Source of the DNA: Bradyrhizobium sp.
GTDB lineage: Bacteria; Pseudomonadota; Alphaproteobacteria; Rhizobiales; Xanthobacteraceae
Direction of reading: 5' to 3'
Assembly (NCBI RefSeq): GCF_030646015.1
Contig: NZ_JAUSLT010000121.1
Span: forward strand, 1 to 64,000
DNA: 64,000 bases
Shown here piece after piece: positions 36,812 through 45,295 of this stretch. Position numbers and translations under genes: made by a program. Within the stretch, counting starts at the first letter, position 1. Each line of letters begins with the position of its first letter. The notes under the pieces were generated by a model. It worked only from the letters and a program-made list of their open reading frames with translations, made no database searches and was not told the origin of the DNA.

Positions 36812-38476
36812 ATGCGTGCTGCAAAATCTTGGAAATATCGGGCCGCCACATTCGCCGTGCTTGGGGTTGGCCTGGTCGCCGCACTGCCGCAGGCAGCCGT
36901 CGCCCAAACCACCCTGCGCATCGGCATGACCGCCGCCGATATTCCGCGCACGCTGGGCCAACCCGACCAGGGTTTCGAGGGCAACCGCTTCACCGGCCTC
37001 ACCATGTATGACGCCCTGACGCTGTGGGACCTCTCCTCTGCCGACAAGCCGAGCGTCGTGATTCCCGGGCTCGCGACCGAATGGAAGGTCGACGAGGCCG
37101 ACAAGAAGAAGTGGACGTTCAAGCTTCGCCCCGGCGTCAAATTTCACGACGGCTCGCCGTTCAATGCCGACGCCGTGGTCTGGAACGTGGAAAAGGTGCT
37201 GAAGCAGGATGCGCCGCATTTCGATCCGAGCCAGGTCGGCGTCACCGCGTCGCGGATGCCGACGCTGGCTTCCGCGCGCAAGATCGACGATCTCACGGTG
37301 GAATTGACCACCAAGGAGCCGGACAGCTTCCTGCCGATCAACCTGACCAACCTGTTCATGGCGAGCCCGGCAAAATGGCAGAAGCTGTTCGAGACGGCGG
37401 AAGGCGCTGACGCCAAGGCCAAGTCGCAGGCCGCCTGGGCCGGCTTCGCCCGCGACGCTTCCGGCACCGGGCCATGGAAGATGTCGAAGTTCACGCCGCG
37501 CGAGCGGCTCGAACTGGTGAAGAACGAGGCCTATTGGGACAAGGCGCGCGTCCCCAAGGTCGACAAGATGCTGCTGTTGCCGATGCCCGAGGCCAATGCC
37601 CGCACCGCGGCGCTGCTCTCCGGCCAGGTCGACTGGATCGAAGCCCCGGCGCCGGATGCGGTGAAGGAAATCAAGGCGCGCGGATTCCAGCTGCAGTCAA
37701 ATGAGTCGCCGCATGTCTGGCCGTGGCAGTTCTCGCGCGTCGAGGGTTCGCCCTGGAACGACATCCGCGTTCGCAAGGCGGCCAATCTGTGCATCGATCG
37801 CGAAGGGCTGAGGGACGGCCTGCTGGCCGGCCTGATGGTGCCGGCGACCGGCACTTTCGAGCCCGGTCATCCCTGGCGCGGCAAGCCGACTTTCCAGATC
37901 AAGTATGACAAGGCCGCGGCGCAGAAGCTGATGCAGGAAGCCGGCTTCGGCCCGACCAAGAAGCTGACGGTGAAGACCCAGACCTCGGCGTCGGGTTCGG
38001 GCCAGATGCAGCCATTGCCGATGAACGAGTATCTGCAGCAGGCTCTGGGCGAATGCTATTTCGACGTGCAGCTCGACGTGATCGAGTGGAATACGCTGTT
38101 CACCAACTGGCGCCGCGGCGCCAAGGACCCCACCGCCAATGGTGCCAATGCCACCAACGTCACCTATGCGGCGATGGACCCGTTCTTTGCCCTGGTGCGC
38201 TTCCTGCAATCGTCGATGGCGCCGCCGGTCTCGAACAATTGGGGTTTCATCAATAATCCCAAGTTCGACGAACTGGTGACCAGGGCGCGCCAGACCTTCG
38301 AACCGGCGGCGCGCGATGCGGCGCTGGCCGAACTGCATGCGGCCTCGGTCGACGACGCGGCGTTCCTCTATGTCGCCCACGACGTCTCTCCGCGCGCCAT
38401 GAGCCCCAAGGTCAAGGGCTTCGTGCAGCCGAAGAGCTGGTTCGTGGACTTCTCGCCGATCTCCATGACGCCGTGA
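36812..38476 (+). CDS. Peptide-type ABC substrate-binding protein of the amidase operon
   Basis: 554 residues beginning MRAAKSWKYRAATFAVLGVG with a signal peptide cleaved near AVAQT; GAGAAGGAG lies upstream. The family-5 binding fold is shown by TTLRIGMTAADIPRT, FKLRPGVKFHDGSPFNADAV, GTGPWKMSKFTPRERLELVK and DIRVRKAANLCIDREGLRDG. It is the first gene of an operon with two permeases, two ATPases, a DUF4089 protein and an amidase. The ligand is likely an amide or peptide-like compound, inferred from the amidase. Confidence 0.88.
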   Translation: MRAAKSWKYRAATFAVLGVGLVAALPQAAVAQTTLRIGMTAADIPRTLGQPDQGFEGNRFTGLTMYDALTLWDLSSADKPSVVIPGLATEWKVDEADKKKWTFKLRPGVKFHDGSPFNADAVVWNVEKVLKQDAPHFDPSQVGVTASRMPTLASARKIDDLTVELTTKEPDSFLPINLTNLFMASPAKWQKLFETAEGADAKAKSQAAWAGFARDASGTGPWKMSKFTPRERLELVKNEAYWDKARVPKVDKMLLLPMPEANARTAALLSGQVDWIEAPAPDAVKEIKARGFQLQSNESPHVWPWQFSRVEGSPWNDIRVRKAANLCIDREGLRDGLLAGLMVPATGTFEPGHPWRGKPTFQIKYDKAAAQKLMQEAGFGPTKKLTVKTQTSASGSGQMQPLPMNEYLQQALGECYFDVQLDVIEWNTLFTNWRRGAKDPTANGANATNVTYAAMDPFFALVRFLQSSMAPPVSNNWGFINNPKFDELVTRARQTFEPAARDAALAELHAASVDDAAFLYVAHDVSPRAMSPKVKGFVQPKSWFVDFSPISMTP

Positions 38477-38497
38477 TCGGCGGACTTTGCGCTTTCT

Positions 38498-38640
38498 ACC
38501 CTCTCCCCCTGCGGGAGAGGGTGGATCGAATGCGCTTCAGCGCATTCGAGACGGGTGAGGGGTCTGTCTCCGCGGATGCAGACCCCTCATCCGGCGCGGA
38601 CTGCGTCCGCGCCACCTTCTCCCACAAGGGGAGAAGGGAA
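38498..38640. repeat. Palindromic repeat in the peptide-importer operon, element A
   Basis: Starts CCCTCTCCCCCTGCGGGAGA and ends CTTCTCCCACAAGGGGAGAAG, with an inner GAATGCGCTTCAGCGCATTC hairpin and GGTGAGGGGTCTG / CAGACCCCTCA arms. It fills the 178-base gap between the binding protein and the first permease. Confidence 0.75.
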
Positions 38641-38654
38641 GAAAAAGGTGACCA

Positions 38655-39608
38655 GTGCTCGTCTATATCGCCCGCCGCATCGTCTATGTGATCCCGATCG
38701 TCATCAGCGTGGCGCTGGTGTGCTTCCTGCTGGTGCACATCACGCCCGGCGATCCCCTGGTGGCGGTTCTGCCGGCCGATGCCTCGCAGGAACTGGCGGC
38801 GCAACTGCGCATCGCCTACGGCTTCGACCGGCCGCTGCCGGTGCAGTTCGGAATCTGGCTGTGGAAGGCGGTCCATGGCGATCTCGGCAATTCCATCGCC
38901 ACCGGCCGCCCGGTGCTGTCGGAAGTGCTGCGCGCCGTCAGCAACACCGTGACGCTGGCGATCGCGGCCGCGCTGATCGGCTTCACGCTCGGATTGTTCT
39001 TCGGGCTGCTCGCCGGCTATTTCCGCGACACCTGGATTGACAAGGTCGCGACCTCGATCGCGATCGCCGGCGTCTCGGTGCCGCATTACTGGCTCGGCAT
39101 GGTGTTGGTCATCATCTTCTCGGTGCAGCTCAACTGGCTGCCCGCGGTCGGCGCCGGCCCCGGCGGCTCCGGCGCCTGGGGCTGGGACTGGGAGCACATC
39201 CGCTATCTGATCCTGCCCGCGATCACCACGTCGGTGATTCCGATGGGCATCGTCACCCGCACCGTGCGCGCGCTGACCGGCGACATCCTTTCGCAGGACT
39301 TCGTCGAGGCGTTGCGCGCGAAAGGGCTGCGCGAGATTCATGTGTTTCGCCACGTCATCAAGAACGCAGCACCGACCGCGATGGCGGTGATGGGCCTGCA
39401 ACTCGGCTACATGCTCGGCGGCTCGATCCTGATCGAAACCGTGTTCTCCTGGCCGGGCTCGGGGCTGCTGCTGAATTCCGCGATTTTCCAGCGCGACCTG
39501 CCGCTGCTGCAGGGCACTATTCTGGTGCTGGCGCTATTCTTCGTGTTCCTCAATTTGATGGTCGATATCACGCAGGCGGCGATCGACCCGCGCATCAAGC
39601 GGAGTTGA
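38655..39608 (+). CDS. DppB-type ABC importer permease
   Basis: 317 residues with six membrane helices, starting MLVYIARRIVYVIPIVISVA; the start codon may be the GTG-like CTCGTC context just upstream, but the ATG-equivalent chosen fits the family N-terminus LxxYIxRRxxxxIP. Hallmarks are the GDLGNSIATGRPVLSEVLRA segment and the coupling motif DFVEALRAKGLREIHVFRHV with IKNAAPTAMAVMG. It forms a heterodimer with the following permease. The codon at 38655 is GTG. Confidence 0.88.
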   Translation: MLVYIARRIVYVIPIVISVALVCFLLVHITPGDPLVAVLPADASQELAAQLRIAYGFDRPLPVQFGIWLWKAVHGDLGNSIATGRPVLSEVLRAVSNTVTLAIAAALIGFTLGLFFGLLAGYFRDTWIDKVATSIAIAGVSVPHYWLGMVLVIIFSVQLNWLPAVGAGPGGSGAWGWDWEHIRYLILPAITTSVIPMGIVTRTVRALTGDILSQDFVEALRAKGLREIHVFRHVIKNAAPTAMAVMGLQLGYMLGGSILIETVFSWPGSGLLLNSAIFQRDLPLLQGTILVLALFFVFLNLMVDITQAAIDPRIKRS

Positions 39609-39647
39609 CGCCATGGCGTTGAGTCGAATCGGCAGCGACATGATTTC

Positions 39648-39804
39648 ACCTCTCCCCGCTTGCGGGGAGAGGTCGGATCGCATCGTCAGATGCGATCCGG
39701 GTGAGGGGGACTATCCGCGAGTCCGAGTGCACGGAGAGTCCCCCTCACCCCGACCCTCCAAGAGCGAGCTTCGCTCGTCTCGACCCCGCAAGCGGGGAGA
39801 GGGG
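39648..39804. repeat. Palindromic repeat in the peptide-importer operon, element B
   Basis: Begins ACCTCTCCCCGCTTGCGGGG and ends in CCCCGCAAGCGGGGAGAGG, with inner GGATCGCATC/GATGCGATCC and GGGGGACT/AGTCCCCC arms. It belongs to the same family as 44759-44907. It fills the gap between the two permease genes. Confidence 0.75.
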
Positions 39805-39806
39805 GA

Positions 39807-40694
39807 ATGAGCGCGATGACAGATACCGCCCTGCAGGCCGCACCCGCCACCAAGGCGCGGGGCTACTGGGCGACGGTCGGCCGCCGCATCGCGCGCGACA
39901 AGGTCAGCATGGTCTGCGCCTTCATTCTCGCGCTGATTTTCCTCTCCGCCATATTCGCGCCGTGGCTGGGGCTCGCCGATCCCTATCAGGGCTCGATGAT
40001 TCGCCGGCTCCGCCATATCGGCACGCCGAACTATCCGCTCGGCACCGACGAACTCGGCCGCGACATGCTGGCGCGGCTGATCTATGGCGGCAGGCTGTCG
40101 CTGCTGGTCGGCATTCTGCCGGTCATCCTCGCCTTCATCATCGGAACCTCGCTCGGCCTCGTCGCCGGCTATGTCGGCGGCAAGCTCAATACCGCGATCA
40201 TGCGCACCATCGACGTGTTCTACGCCTTTCCCTCGGTGCTGCTGGCGATCGCGATCTCGGGCGCGCTGGGCGCCGGCATCATCAACTCGATCGTCTCGCT
40301 GACCATCGTGTTCGTCCCACAGATCACGCGCGTGGCCGAGAGCGTCACCACCGGCGTGCGCAACATGGATTTCGTCGAGGCGGCCCGCGCCTCCGGCGCC
40401 GGCGCCTTCACCATCATGCGGGTGCACATGCTGGGTAACGTGCTCGGACCGATCTTCGTCTATGCCACCGGCCTGATCTCGGTATCGATGATCCTGGCCG
40501 CCGGCCTGTCGTTCCTCGGCCTCGGCACCAAACCGCCGGAGCCGGAATGGGGCCTGATGCTGAACACGCTGCGCACCGCGATCTACATCAATCCCTGGGT
40601 GGCGGCCCTGCCGGGCGCCATGATCTTCGCGGTATCGATCTGCTTCAACCTGCTCAGCGACGGCATGCGCAGTGCCATGGACATCCGGAACTGA
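39807..40694 (+). CDS. DppC-type ABC importer permease
   Basis: 295 residues. The cytoplasmic N-terminus (MSAMTDTALQAAPATKARGY) precedes RIARDKVSMVCAFILALIFL. Family motifs are HIGTPNYPLGTDELGRDMLA and RLIYGGRLSLLVGI, and the coupling loop has DFVEAARASGAGAFTIMRVH, then SFLGLGTKPPEPEWG near the end. Second permease of the peptide-type importer. Confidence 0.9.
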   Translation: MSAMTDTALQAAPATKARGYWATVGRRIARDKVSMVCAFILALIFLSAIFAPWLGLADPYQGSMIRRLRHIGTPNYPLGTDELGRDMLARLIYGGRLSLLVGILPVILAFIIGTSLGLVAGYVGGKLNTAIMRTIDVFYAFPSVLLAIAISGALGAGIINSIVSLTIVFVPQITRVAESVTTGVRNMDFVEAARASGAGAFTIMRVHMLGNVLGPIFVYATGLISVSMILAAGLSFLGLGTKPPEPEWGLMLNTLRTAIYINPWVAALPGAMIFAVSICFNLLSDGMRSAMDIRN

Positions 40695-40753
40695 CGTCAT
40701 GATGACCCCAGAAATGCTTGATCGTGAGACGCCGCGGCAGGGGATGCTCTTCA

Positions 40754-40897
40754 CTCCCCTCCCTCCACGCGCTCTTGCGCGTGGCGGGGAGGGGTCGGGG
40801 GTGGGGGGTAGTGCGGCATTTACGGAAGCATCGGTCCTAGCCGATAGACCCCCCACCCCCGACCCCTCCCCGCCGCTTCGCGGGGGGAGGGGAGAAG
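40754..40897. repeat. Palindromic repeat in the peptide-importer operon, element C
   Basis: CTCCCCTCCC and GGGGGAGGGGAG outer arms, with CGCGCTCTTGCGCG and GGGGTCGGGGGTGGGGGGT / ACCCCCCACCCCCGACCCC inner arms. It lies between the second permease and the ATPase gene and is a third, different element in successive gaps of one operon. Confidence 0.75.
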
Positions 40898-40931
40898 AAA
40901 CGCGCCGACCTCTCCCAAAGGGAGAGGTAAG

Positions 40932-41987
40932 ATGAGCACCATCGAGGCACCCGTCGAAACGCTGGAGAAGGTCGAGGATATCGGCGGCGCGGCGCAGCCG
41001 CTGCTGCAGGTCAACGGATTGACAAAGCATTTTCCGGTGCGCGGCGATTTGTTCGCCAAGCGCAAGACTGTGCGCGCGGTCGATGACGTCTCGTTCTCGA
41101 TCGCCAAGGGCGAAACCGTCGGGATCGTCGGCGAATCCGGCTGCGGCAAGTCGACCACCGCGCGGCTGTTGATGCACCTGATGAAGCGCGATGCCGGCGA
41201 TATCATCTATGACGGCATGCAGGTCGGCCGCGCGCTGTCCTTGCGCGCGCTGCGCCGCGGCATGCAGATGGTGTTTCAGGACAGCTACGCCTCGCTGAAT
41301 CCGCGCCTCACCATCGAGGAATCGATCGCGTTCGGCCCAAAAGTCCACGGTATGACCGACGACGCCTCGCGCGCGCTGGCGCGCGAACTGCTCGGCAAGG
41401 TCGGTTTGCGGCCGGAAAATTTCGCCAATCGCTATCCGCACGAGATTTCCGGCGGCCAGCGCCAGCGGGTCAATATCGCGCGTGCGCTGGCGCTGTCGCC
41501 GCGGCTGGTGATCCTCGATGAAGCCGTCTCGGCGCTGGACAAGTCGGTCGAGGCGCAGGTGCTCAACCTGCTGGTCGATCTCAAGCGCGAATTCGGACTG
41601 ACTTACCTCTTCATCAGTCACGACCTCAACGTGGTGCGTTATATTTCCGACCGCGTGCTGGTGATGTATCTCGGCGAAGTGGTCGAGCTCGGCCCGGTCG
41701 ACCGGGTCTGGGACGCGCCGGCGCATCCCTACACGCGGGCGCTGCTGGCGGCGATGCCGTCGTCCGATCCCGACAACCGTACCGAGACGCCGCCGATCTC
41801 GGGCGATCCGCCCAATCCGATCGATCCGCCCCCCGGCTGCCGGTTTCACACCCGTTGTCCGTTCGCGGAGCCGCTCTGCGGAAATGCCACACCAAAACTC
41901 ACGGCACTCGATACAATGGGCCATGAAGCGGCGTGCTACATGGCCATTCCGGGCTCCGGGCACAGCCGCGCACCGGCACACGCATGA
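40932..41987 (+). CDS. DppF/OppF-type ABC importer ATP-binding protein
   Basis: 351 residues. Walker [16 protein letters not shown], signature [19 protein letters not shown], Walker [13 protein letters not shown] (Ala where Pro-Thr is usual after DE, as is common in this subgroup) and H-loop ISHDLNVV. The C-terminal oligopeptide-transporter domain has [19 protein letters not shown], a Cys cluster that can hold an Fe-S centre in relatives. It pairs with the ATPase at 43626. Confidence 0.9.
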   Translation: MSTIEAPVETLEKVEDIGGAAQPLLQVNGLTKHFPVRGDLFAKRKTVRAVDDVSFSIAKGETVGIVGESGCGKSTTARLLMHLMKRDAGDIIYDGMQVGRALSLRALRRGMQMVFQDSYASLNPRLTIEESIAFGPKVHGMTDDASRALARELLGKVGLRPENFANRYPHEISGGQRQRVNIARALALSPRLVILDEAVSALDKSVEAQVLNLLVDLKREFGLTYLFISHDLNVVRYISDRVLVMYLGEVVELGPVDRVWDAPAHPYTRALLAAMPSSDPDNRTETPPISGDPPNPIDPPPGCRFHTRCPFAEPLCGNATPKLTALDTMGHEAACYMAIPGSGHSRAPAHA

Positions 41988-42021
41988 TCATTATGCGTAG
42001 TAGAGAGGGAGCGGACGCCAG

Positions 42022-42219
42022 ATGACGAAACCGACAGCGAAAGAGATCAAGGCGATGACGGAGATCACGGGTTTGCCCGTCGATGCCGAGGTCGCCGCAC
42101 GCATCGCCCATTCTATCGGCCCGGCCTATGAAGGTTTTGCGTCGGTCGCCGGCACGCTGCCGTTCGATCTGGAGCCGGCAAATTTCCGGCTGGTGCAGGC
42201 GGCCAAGGTGTCCAAATGA
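42022..42219 (+). CDS. DUF4089 small protein (AtzG-like amidase partner)
   Basis: 65 residues, helical: TAKEIKAMTEITGLPVDAEV, then AARIAHSIGPAYEGFASVAG and LPFDLEPANFRLVQ. This matches the AtzG/DUF4089 family, whose member AtzG forms a complex with and stabilises the amidase AtzE (1-carboxybiuret hydrolase), much as GatC does for GatA. The stop overlaps the amidase start by four bases (ATGA), which supports stoichiometric expression and complex formation. Confidence 0.85.
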   Translation: MTKPTAKEIKAMTEITGLPVDAEVAARIAHSIGPAYEGFASVAGTLPFDLEPANFRLVQAAKVSK

Positions 42220-43622
42220 GTACCGAACCCGCTCTGATGTCGCTGACCGCGGTCGCGCAGGCGATTGCGCAGAAGAAGTTCTCGTCGCGCGAGGTGACGC
42301 AATCCTGCCTCGACCGGGTCGCGCAATGGCAACCGCGTCTCAATGCTTTCATGGCGATCGAGACCGATGCCGCGCTGAAGGCGGCCGATGCCGCGGATGC
42401 GGCGCTGGCGAAAGGCAAGTTGGCCGGCGTGCTGCACGGCGTGCCGCTGGCGCACAAGGACATGTATTACGACGAAGGCCACGTGGTCACCTGCGGTTCG
42501 AAGATCCGTAAGGATTTCGTCGCCACCACGACCGCGACGGCGCTGCAGCGGCTGAAGGACGCCGGCACGGTGCGCCTCGGCTCGCTGCAGATGGTGGAGT
42601 TCGCCTACGGGCCGACCGGCCATAACCCGCATTACGGTCCGGTGCATAACCCCTGGGCCATCGATCATATTACGGGCGGCTCGTCGTCGGGCTCGGGCTC
42701 GGCGGTCGCGGCACGATTGACGTTTGCGGCCCTGGGCTCCGACACCGGCGGCTCGATCCGGCTGCCGGCGCATTTTTGCGGCGTCACCGGCTTGAAGACC
42801 ACCGTCGGGCGCGTCAGCCGCGCCGGTGCCATGCCGCTGTCGCAGTCGCTCGATACCGTCGGGCCGCTGGCGCGGACCGCGGAGGATTGCGCCTTGCTGC
42901 TCGGCCTGATGGCGGGCGCGGATCCGGAAGACCCCACTGCAATCACCGGACCCTTGCCGGATTACATGGCCGCGACGCGGGAGCCGATAAAAGGCCTGAC
43001 CATCGGCGTACCCACCGCGTTCTATGTCGACGACCTCGATCCCGATGTCGCGCGGATTCTCGATGAGACCCTGGCGGTGCTGAAGCGCGAAGGCGCCACG
43101 ATTGTCCAGGTCGAATTGCCCGAGCAGCGCCAGCTGACGGCGGCGTGCCAGTTCGTGCTCGCTACCGAGGCCGCCGCTTTCCACAAGCGCTGGATGGTCG
43201 AACGATCAGGCGATTACGGGCCGCAGGTCTTCATGCGGCTGCAGAACGGTCTGGCGTTTTCCGGCGTGTCCTATCTCGAGGCGATGCGCTGGCGCGGCCC
43301 GGCGCTGGCGGCGCACAATACCGCGGTCGCCGGCGTCGATGCCATGATCATGCCGGTGGCGCCCGTGGCTGCGCCCACTATCGCCGAGAGCGATGTCGGC
43401 AACAGCCCCGACGCGGAGGCGGTCATTCAACGGCTGACGCGCTTCACCCGCCCGATCAATTATCTTGGGTTGCCTTCGCTTTCGATTCCCACTGGCTTCA
43501 CCAAGGGCGGTCTGCCGGTCGGCATGCAGCTGGTCGGCCGTTCGTTCGATGAAGCCATGATCCTGCGCATCGGTGCCGCGTTCCAGCGCGCCACCGACTT
43601 CCACGACAAGGTGCCAGATTAA
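42216..43622 (+). CDS. Amidase-signature hydrolase (AtzE/GatA-like)
   Basis: 468 residues. The Ser-cisSer-Lys triad is readable: Lys81 in LAHKDMYYD, Ser156 in GGSSSGSGSAVAA and the nucleophile Ser180 in SDTGGSIRLPA, with the same spacings (75 and 99) as in GatA. With the overlapping DUF4089 partner it resembles the AtzE-AtzG pair. It is not the tRNA amidotransferase, because gatB/gatC are absent and the operon is for uptake. It probably hydrolyses an imported amide, releasing ammonia. There is no signal peptide, so it acts in the cytoplasm. Confidence 0.88.
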   Translation: MSTEPALMSLTAVAQAIAQKKFSSREVTQSCLDRVAQWQPRLNAFMAIETDAALKAADAADAALAKGKLAGVLHGVPLAHKDMYYDEGHVVTCGSKIRKDFVATTTATALQRLKDAGTVRLGSLQMVEFAYGPTGHNPHYGPVHNPWAIDHITGGSSSGSGSAVAARLTFAALGSDTGGSIRLPAHFCGVTGLKTTVGRVSRAGAMPLSQSLDTVGPLARTAEDCALLLGLMAGADPEDPTAITGPLPDYMAATREPIKGLTIGVPTAFYVDDLDPDVARILDETLAVLKREGATIVQVELPEQRQLTAACQFVLATEAAAFHKRWMVERSGDYGPQVFMRLQNGLAFSGVSYLEAMRWRGPALAAHNTAVAGVDAMIMPVAPVAAPTIAESDVGNSPDAEAVIQRLTRFTRPINYLGLPSLSIPTGFTKGGLPVGMQLVGRSFDEAMILRIGAAFQRATDFHDKVPD

Positions 43623-43625
43623 GCC

Positions 43626-44603
43626 ATGAGCAATCTCGTCGAAATCAAGAACCTCAACATTCGTTTCAGCGGCGAGCGCACCGTGCATGCCGTCAACGAC
43701 CTCAGCCTCACGCTGGGCGAGGGCGAGGTGCTTGGCCTGCTCGGCGAGTCCGGCTCGGGCAAGAGCGTTACGCTGCGCGCGCTGATGCGGCTGTTGCCGA
43801 AGAAGCGGACGCAGATCTCCGGCAGCGTGCAGGTGCTGGGGCGCGACGTGCTGGCGCTGAATGATGAGGAACTGTCGGCGTTTCGCGGCCAGACCGTCTC
43901 GATGATTTTTCAGGAGCCGGCGCTGGCGCTCGACCCGGTCTACACCATCGGCCAGCAGATTTCCGAAAGCGTGATGCGCCACGAGGGCAAGAGCCAGGCG
44001 GAGGCCACCGCGCGGGCGCTGGAGATGCTGGAAGTGGTGCGGATTCCCTCCGCCAAACGACGGCTCGATGCCTATCCACACGAGATGTCGGGCGGCATGC
44101 GGCAACGCGCCATGATCGCGCTGGCGCTGGCCTGCAAGCCGAAGATCCTGCTCGCGGACGAACCGACCACGGCACTGGACGCCACCGTGCAGATCCAGAT
44201 CCTGCTGCTGCTGCGCGAACTGCAGCGCGAATTCGGCATGTCCGTCATTTTCGTCACCCACGATATCGGCGTCGCCATCGAGATCTGCGACCGGGTGGCG
44301 GTGATGTATGCGGGCCAGATCGTCGAGCAGGGCAAGCTCAGCCAGATCGTGCGCACGCCGATCCATCCCTACGCGCGCGGCTTGCTGGCTTCCACCGTCC
44401 ACGGCGCCAAGCGCGGCCAGCGGCTGGAAACCATCCCGGGCACGCCGCCCTCGCTCGACAAGGCGCCGGTCAACTGCTCGTTCGCACCGCGCTGCACCTT
44501 CGCGCAGCCGCGCTGCATCGAACGCCTGCCGCCCAATGTGCAGGTACCGCCGGACCGGATCGCGAGATGCATTCTGGCCGAGCCGATGGCGGCGGTGACC
44601 TAG
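43626..44603 (+). CDS. DppD/OppD-type ABC importer ATP-binding protein
   Basis: 325 residues. Walker A LLGESGSGKSVTLRAL, signature MSGGMRQRAMIALALACKP, Walker B ILLADEPTTALD, H-loop VTHDIGVA, and the C-terminal domain with NCSFAPRCTFAQPRC containing conserved cysteines. It begins three bases after the amidase stop and ends the operon, so the enzyme genes are embedded between the two ATPases of the importer. Confidence 0.9.
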   Translation: MSNLVEIKNLNIRFSGERTVHAVNDLSLTLGEGEVLGLLGESGSGKSVTLRALMRLLPKKRTQISGSVQVLGRDVLALNDEELSAFRGQTVSMIFQEPALALDPVYTIGQQISESVMRHEGKSQAEATARALEMLEVVRIPSAKRRLDAYPHEMSGGMRQRAMIALALACKPKILLADEPTTALDATVQIQILLLLRELQREFGMSVIFVTHDIGVAIEICDRVAVMYAGQIVEQGKLSQIVRTPIHPYARGLLASTVHGAKRGQRLETIPGTPPSLDKAPVNCSFAPRCTFAQPRCIERLPPNVQVPPDRIARCILAEPMAAVT

Positions 44604-44619
44604 CGACGAGCAAGAACTC

Positions 44620-44726
44620 GTAGCCCGGATGGAGCTAGCGGACGGCGCGAAGCGCCGCCCGATGGCGTAATCCGGGTGCGGATGTGAGGCCGGCCCCGGA
44701 TTTCGCAAGGGCTCCATCCGGGCTAC
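44620..44726. repeat. Palindromic repeat, GTAGCCCGGATGGAG family
   Basis: Arms GTAGCCCGGATGGAG (44620-44634) and the exact complement at 44712-44726, with an inner GGCGCGAAGCGCC hairpin. It follows the importer operon. Together with the next element it accounts for nearly all of the 323-base gene-free stretch 44604-44926. Confidence 0.8.
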
Positions 44727-44758
44727 GGGCTAACGATCACTGAGAGCCGGCCTTACTT

Positions 44759-44907
44759 ACCTCGCCCCGCTTGCGGGGAGAGGTCGGCGCGAAGCGCCGG
44801 GTGAGGGGAGTCTCGACAGACTCGGACTCGCGGATAGTCCCCCTCACCCGGAGACTTCGCTGTCGCTCCGTCTCCGACCTCTCCCCGCGAGCGGGGAGAG
44901 GTGAGGC
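44759..44907. repeat. Palindromic repeat, same family as element B
   Basis: Outer arms CCTCGCCCCGCTTGCGGGGA and CTCTCCCCGCGAGCGGGGAGAGG, with GGTGAGGGGAGTC and CCCCCTCACC inner arms. It closely resembles 39648-39804 in length and order of submotifs. Confidence 0.75.
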
Positions 44908-44926
44908 CGCTACCGCTCGAAAAGTC

Positions 44927-45175
44927 TCACGCGCTGACGCGCGGGTCGGCCCATTTCTCGATCTGGGAAGCCCCGATCACCTGCTTGGGCTGATGCGGGT
45001 TGAGCGTGCCGGCGCTGGCCGACCAGCCCTTGGCGAGAATCTGCAGGGCAAACAGCTTGGCGTCGACTTCCGACCGGAACGTACGGGTCGATCGCACCGC
45101 GCCCTCGGCGCTGTCGTCCGTCTTCACGGTCTTGTCCGGCCCGAAGGCCACGTACCAGGTGTCAGGTTGTGTCAT
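44927..45175 (-). CDS. Conserved small hypothetical protein (82 aa)
   Basis: Starting at MTQPDTWYVAFGPDKTVKTD the product has an alternating beta/alpha look: RTFRSEVDAKLFALQILAKG and NPHQPKQVIGASQIEKW. No family name is recognised. An in-frame ATG at 45241 would add 22 residues (MAMSQPPNPRIGTFGRDRC...), so the start is uncertain. A GGAAC-N16-TGTT sequence lies at 45184-45208, immediately upstream of the shorter start; if it were used, the transcript would be nearly leaderless. Confidence 0.6.
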   Translation of the reverse strand: MTQPDTWYVAFGPDKTVKTDDSAEGAVRSTRTFRSEVDAKLFALQILAKGWSASAGTLNPHQPKQVIGASQIEKWADPRVSA

Positions 45176-45238
45176 GGTTGCATAACAACGGTCGCGGCCG
45201 AAAGTTCCGATGCGAGGATTCGGCGGCTGGCTCATGGC

Positions 45239-45268
45239 CAAAAAAGGGCCGCCCCGAAGGACGGCCCC
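45239..45268 (-). terminator. Rho-independent terminator after the DUF1236 gene
   Basis: On the minus strand GGGCCGTCC-TTCG-GGGCGGCCC (45268-45247) forms a nine-pair stem with a stable tetraloop and is followed by TTTTTT. It sits 28 bases after the DUF1236 stop. Confidence 0.88.
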
Positions 45269-45295
45269 ATTCGATGTGATCGTTGCGTTGGTCTG

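Noticed and set aside
38498..44907. CRISPR array made of the palindromic elements
   Set aside because: Elements differ from one another, are not regularly spaced, have no spacers and sit singly between genes; no cas genes are present.
45184..45208. EcfG promoter for the 82-residue hypothetical gene
   Set aside because: GGAAC-N16-TGTT keeps the core, but transcription would start at the start codon itself; not strong enough to list as a feature.
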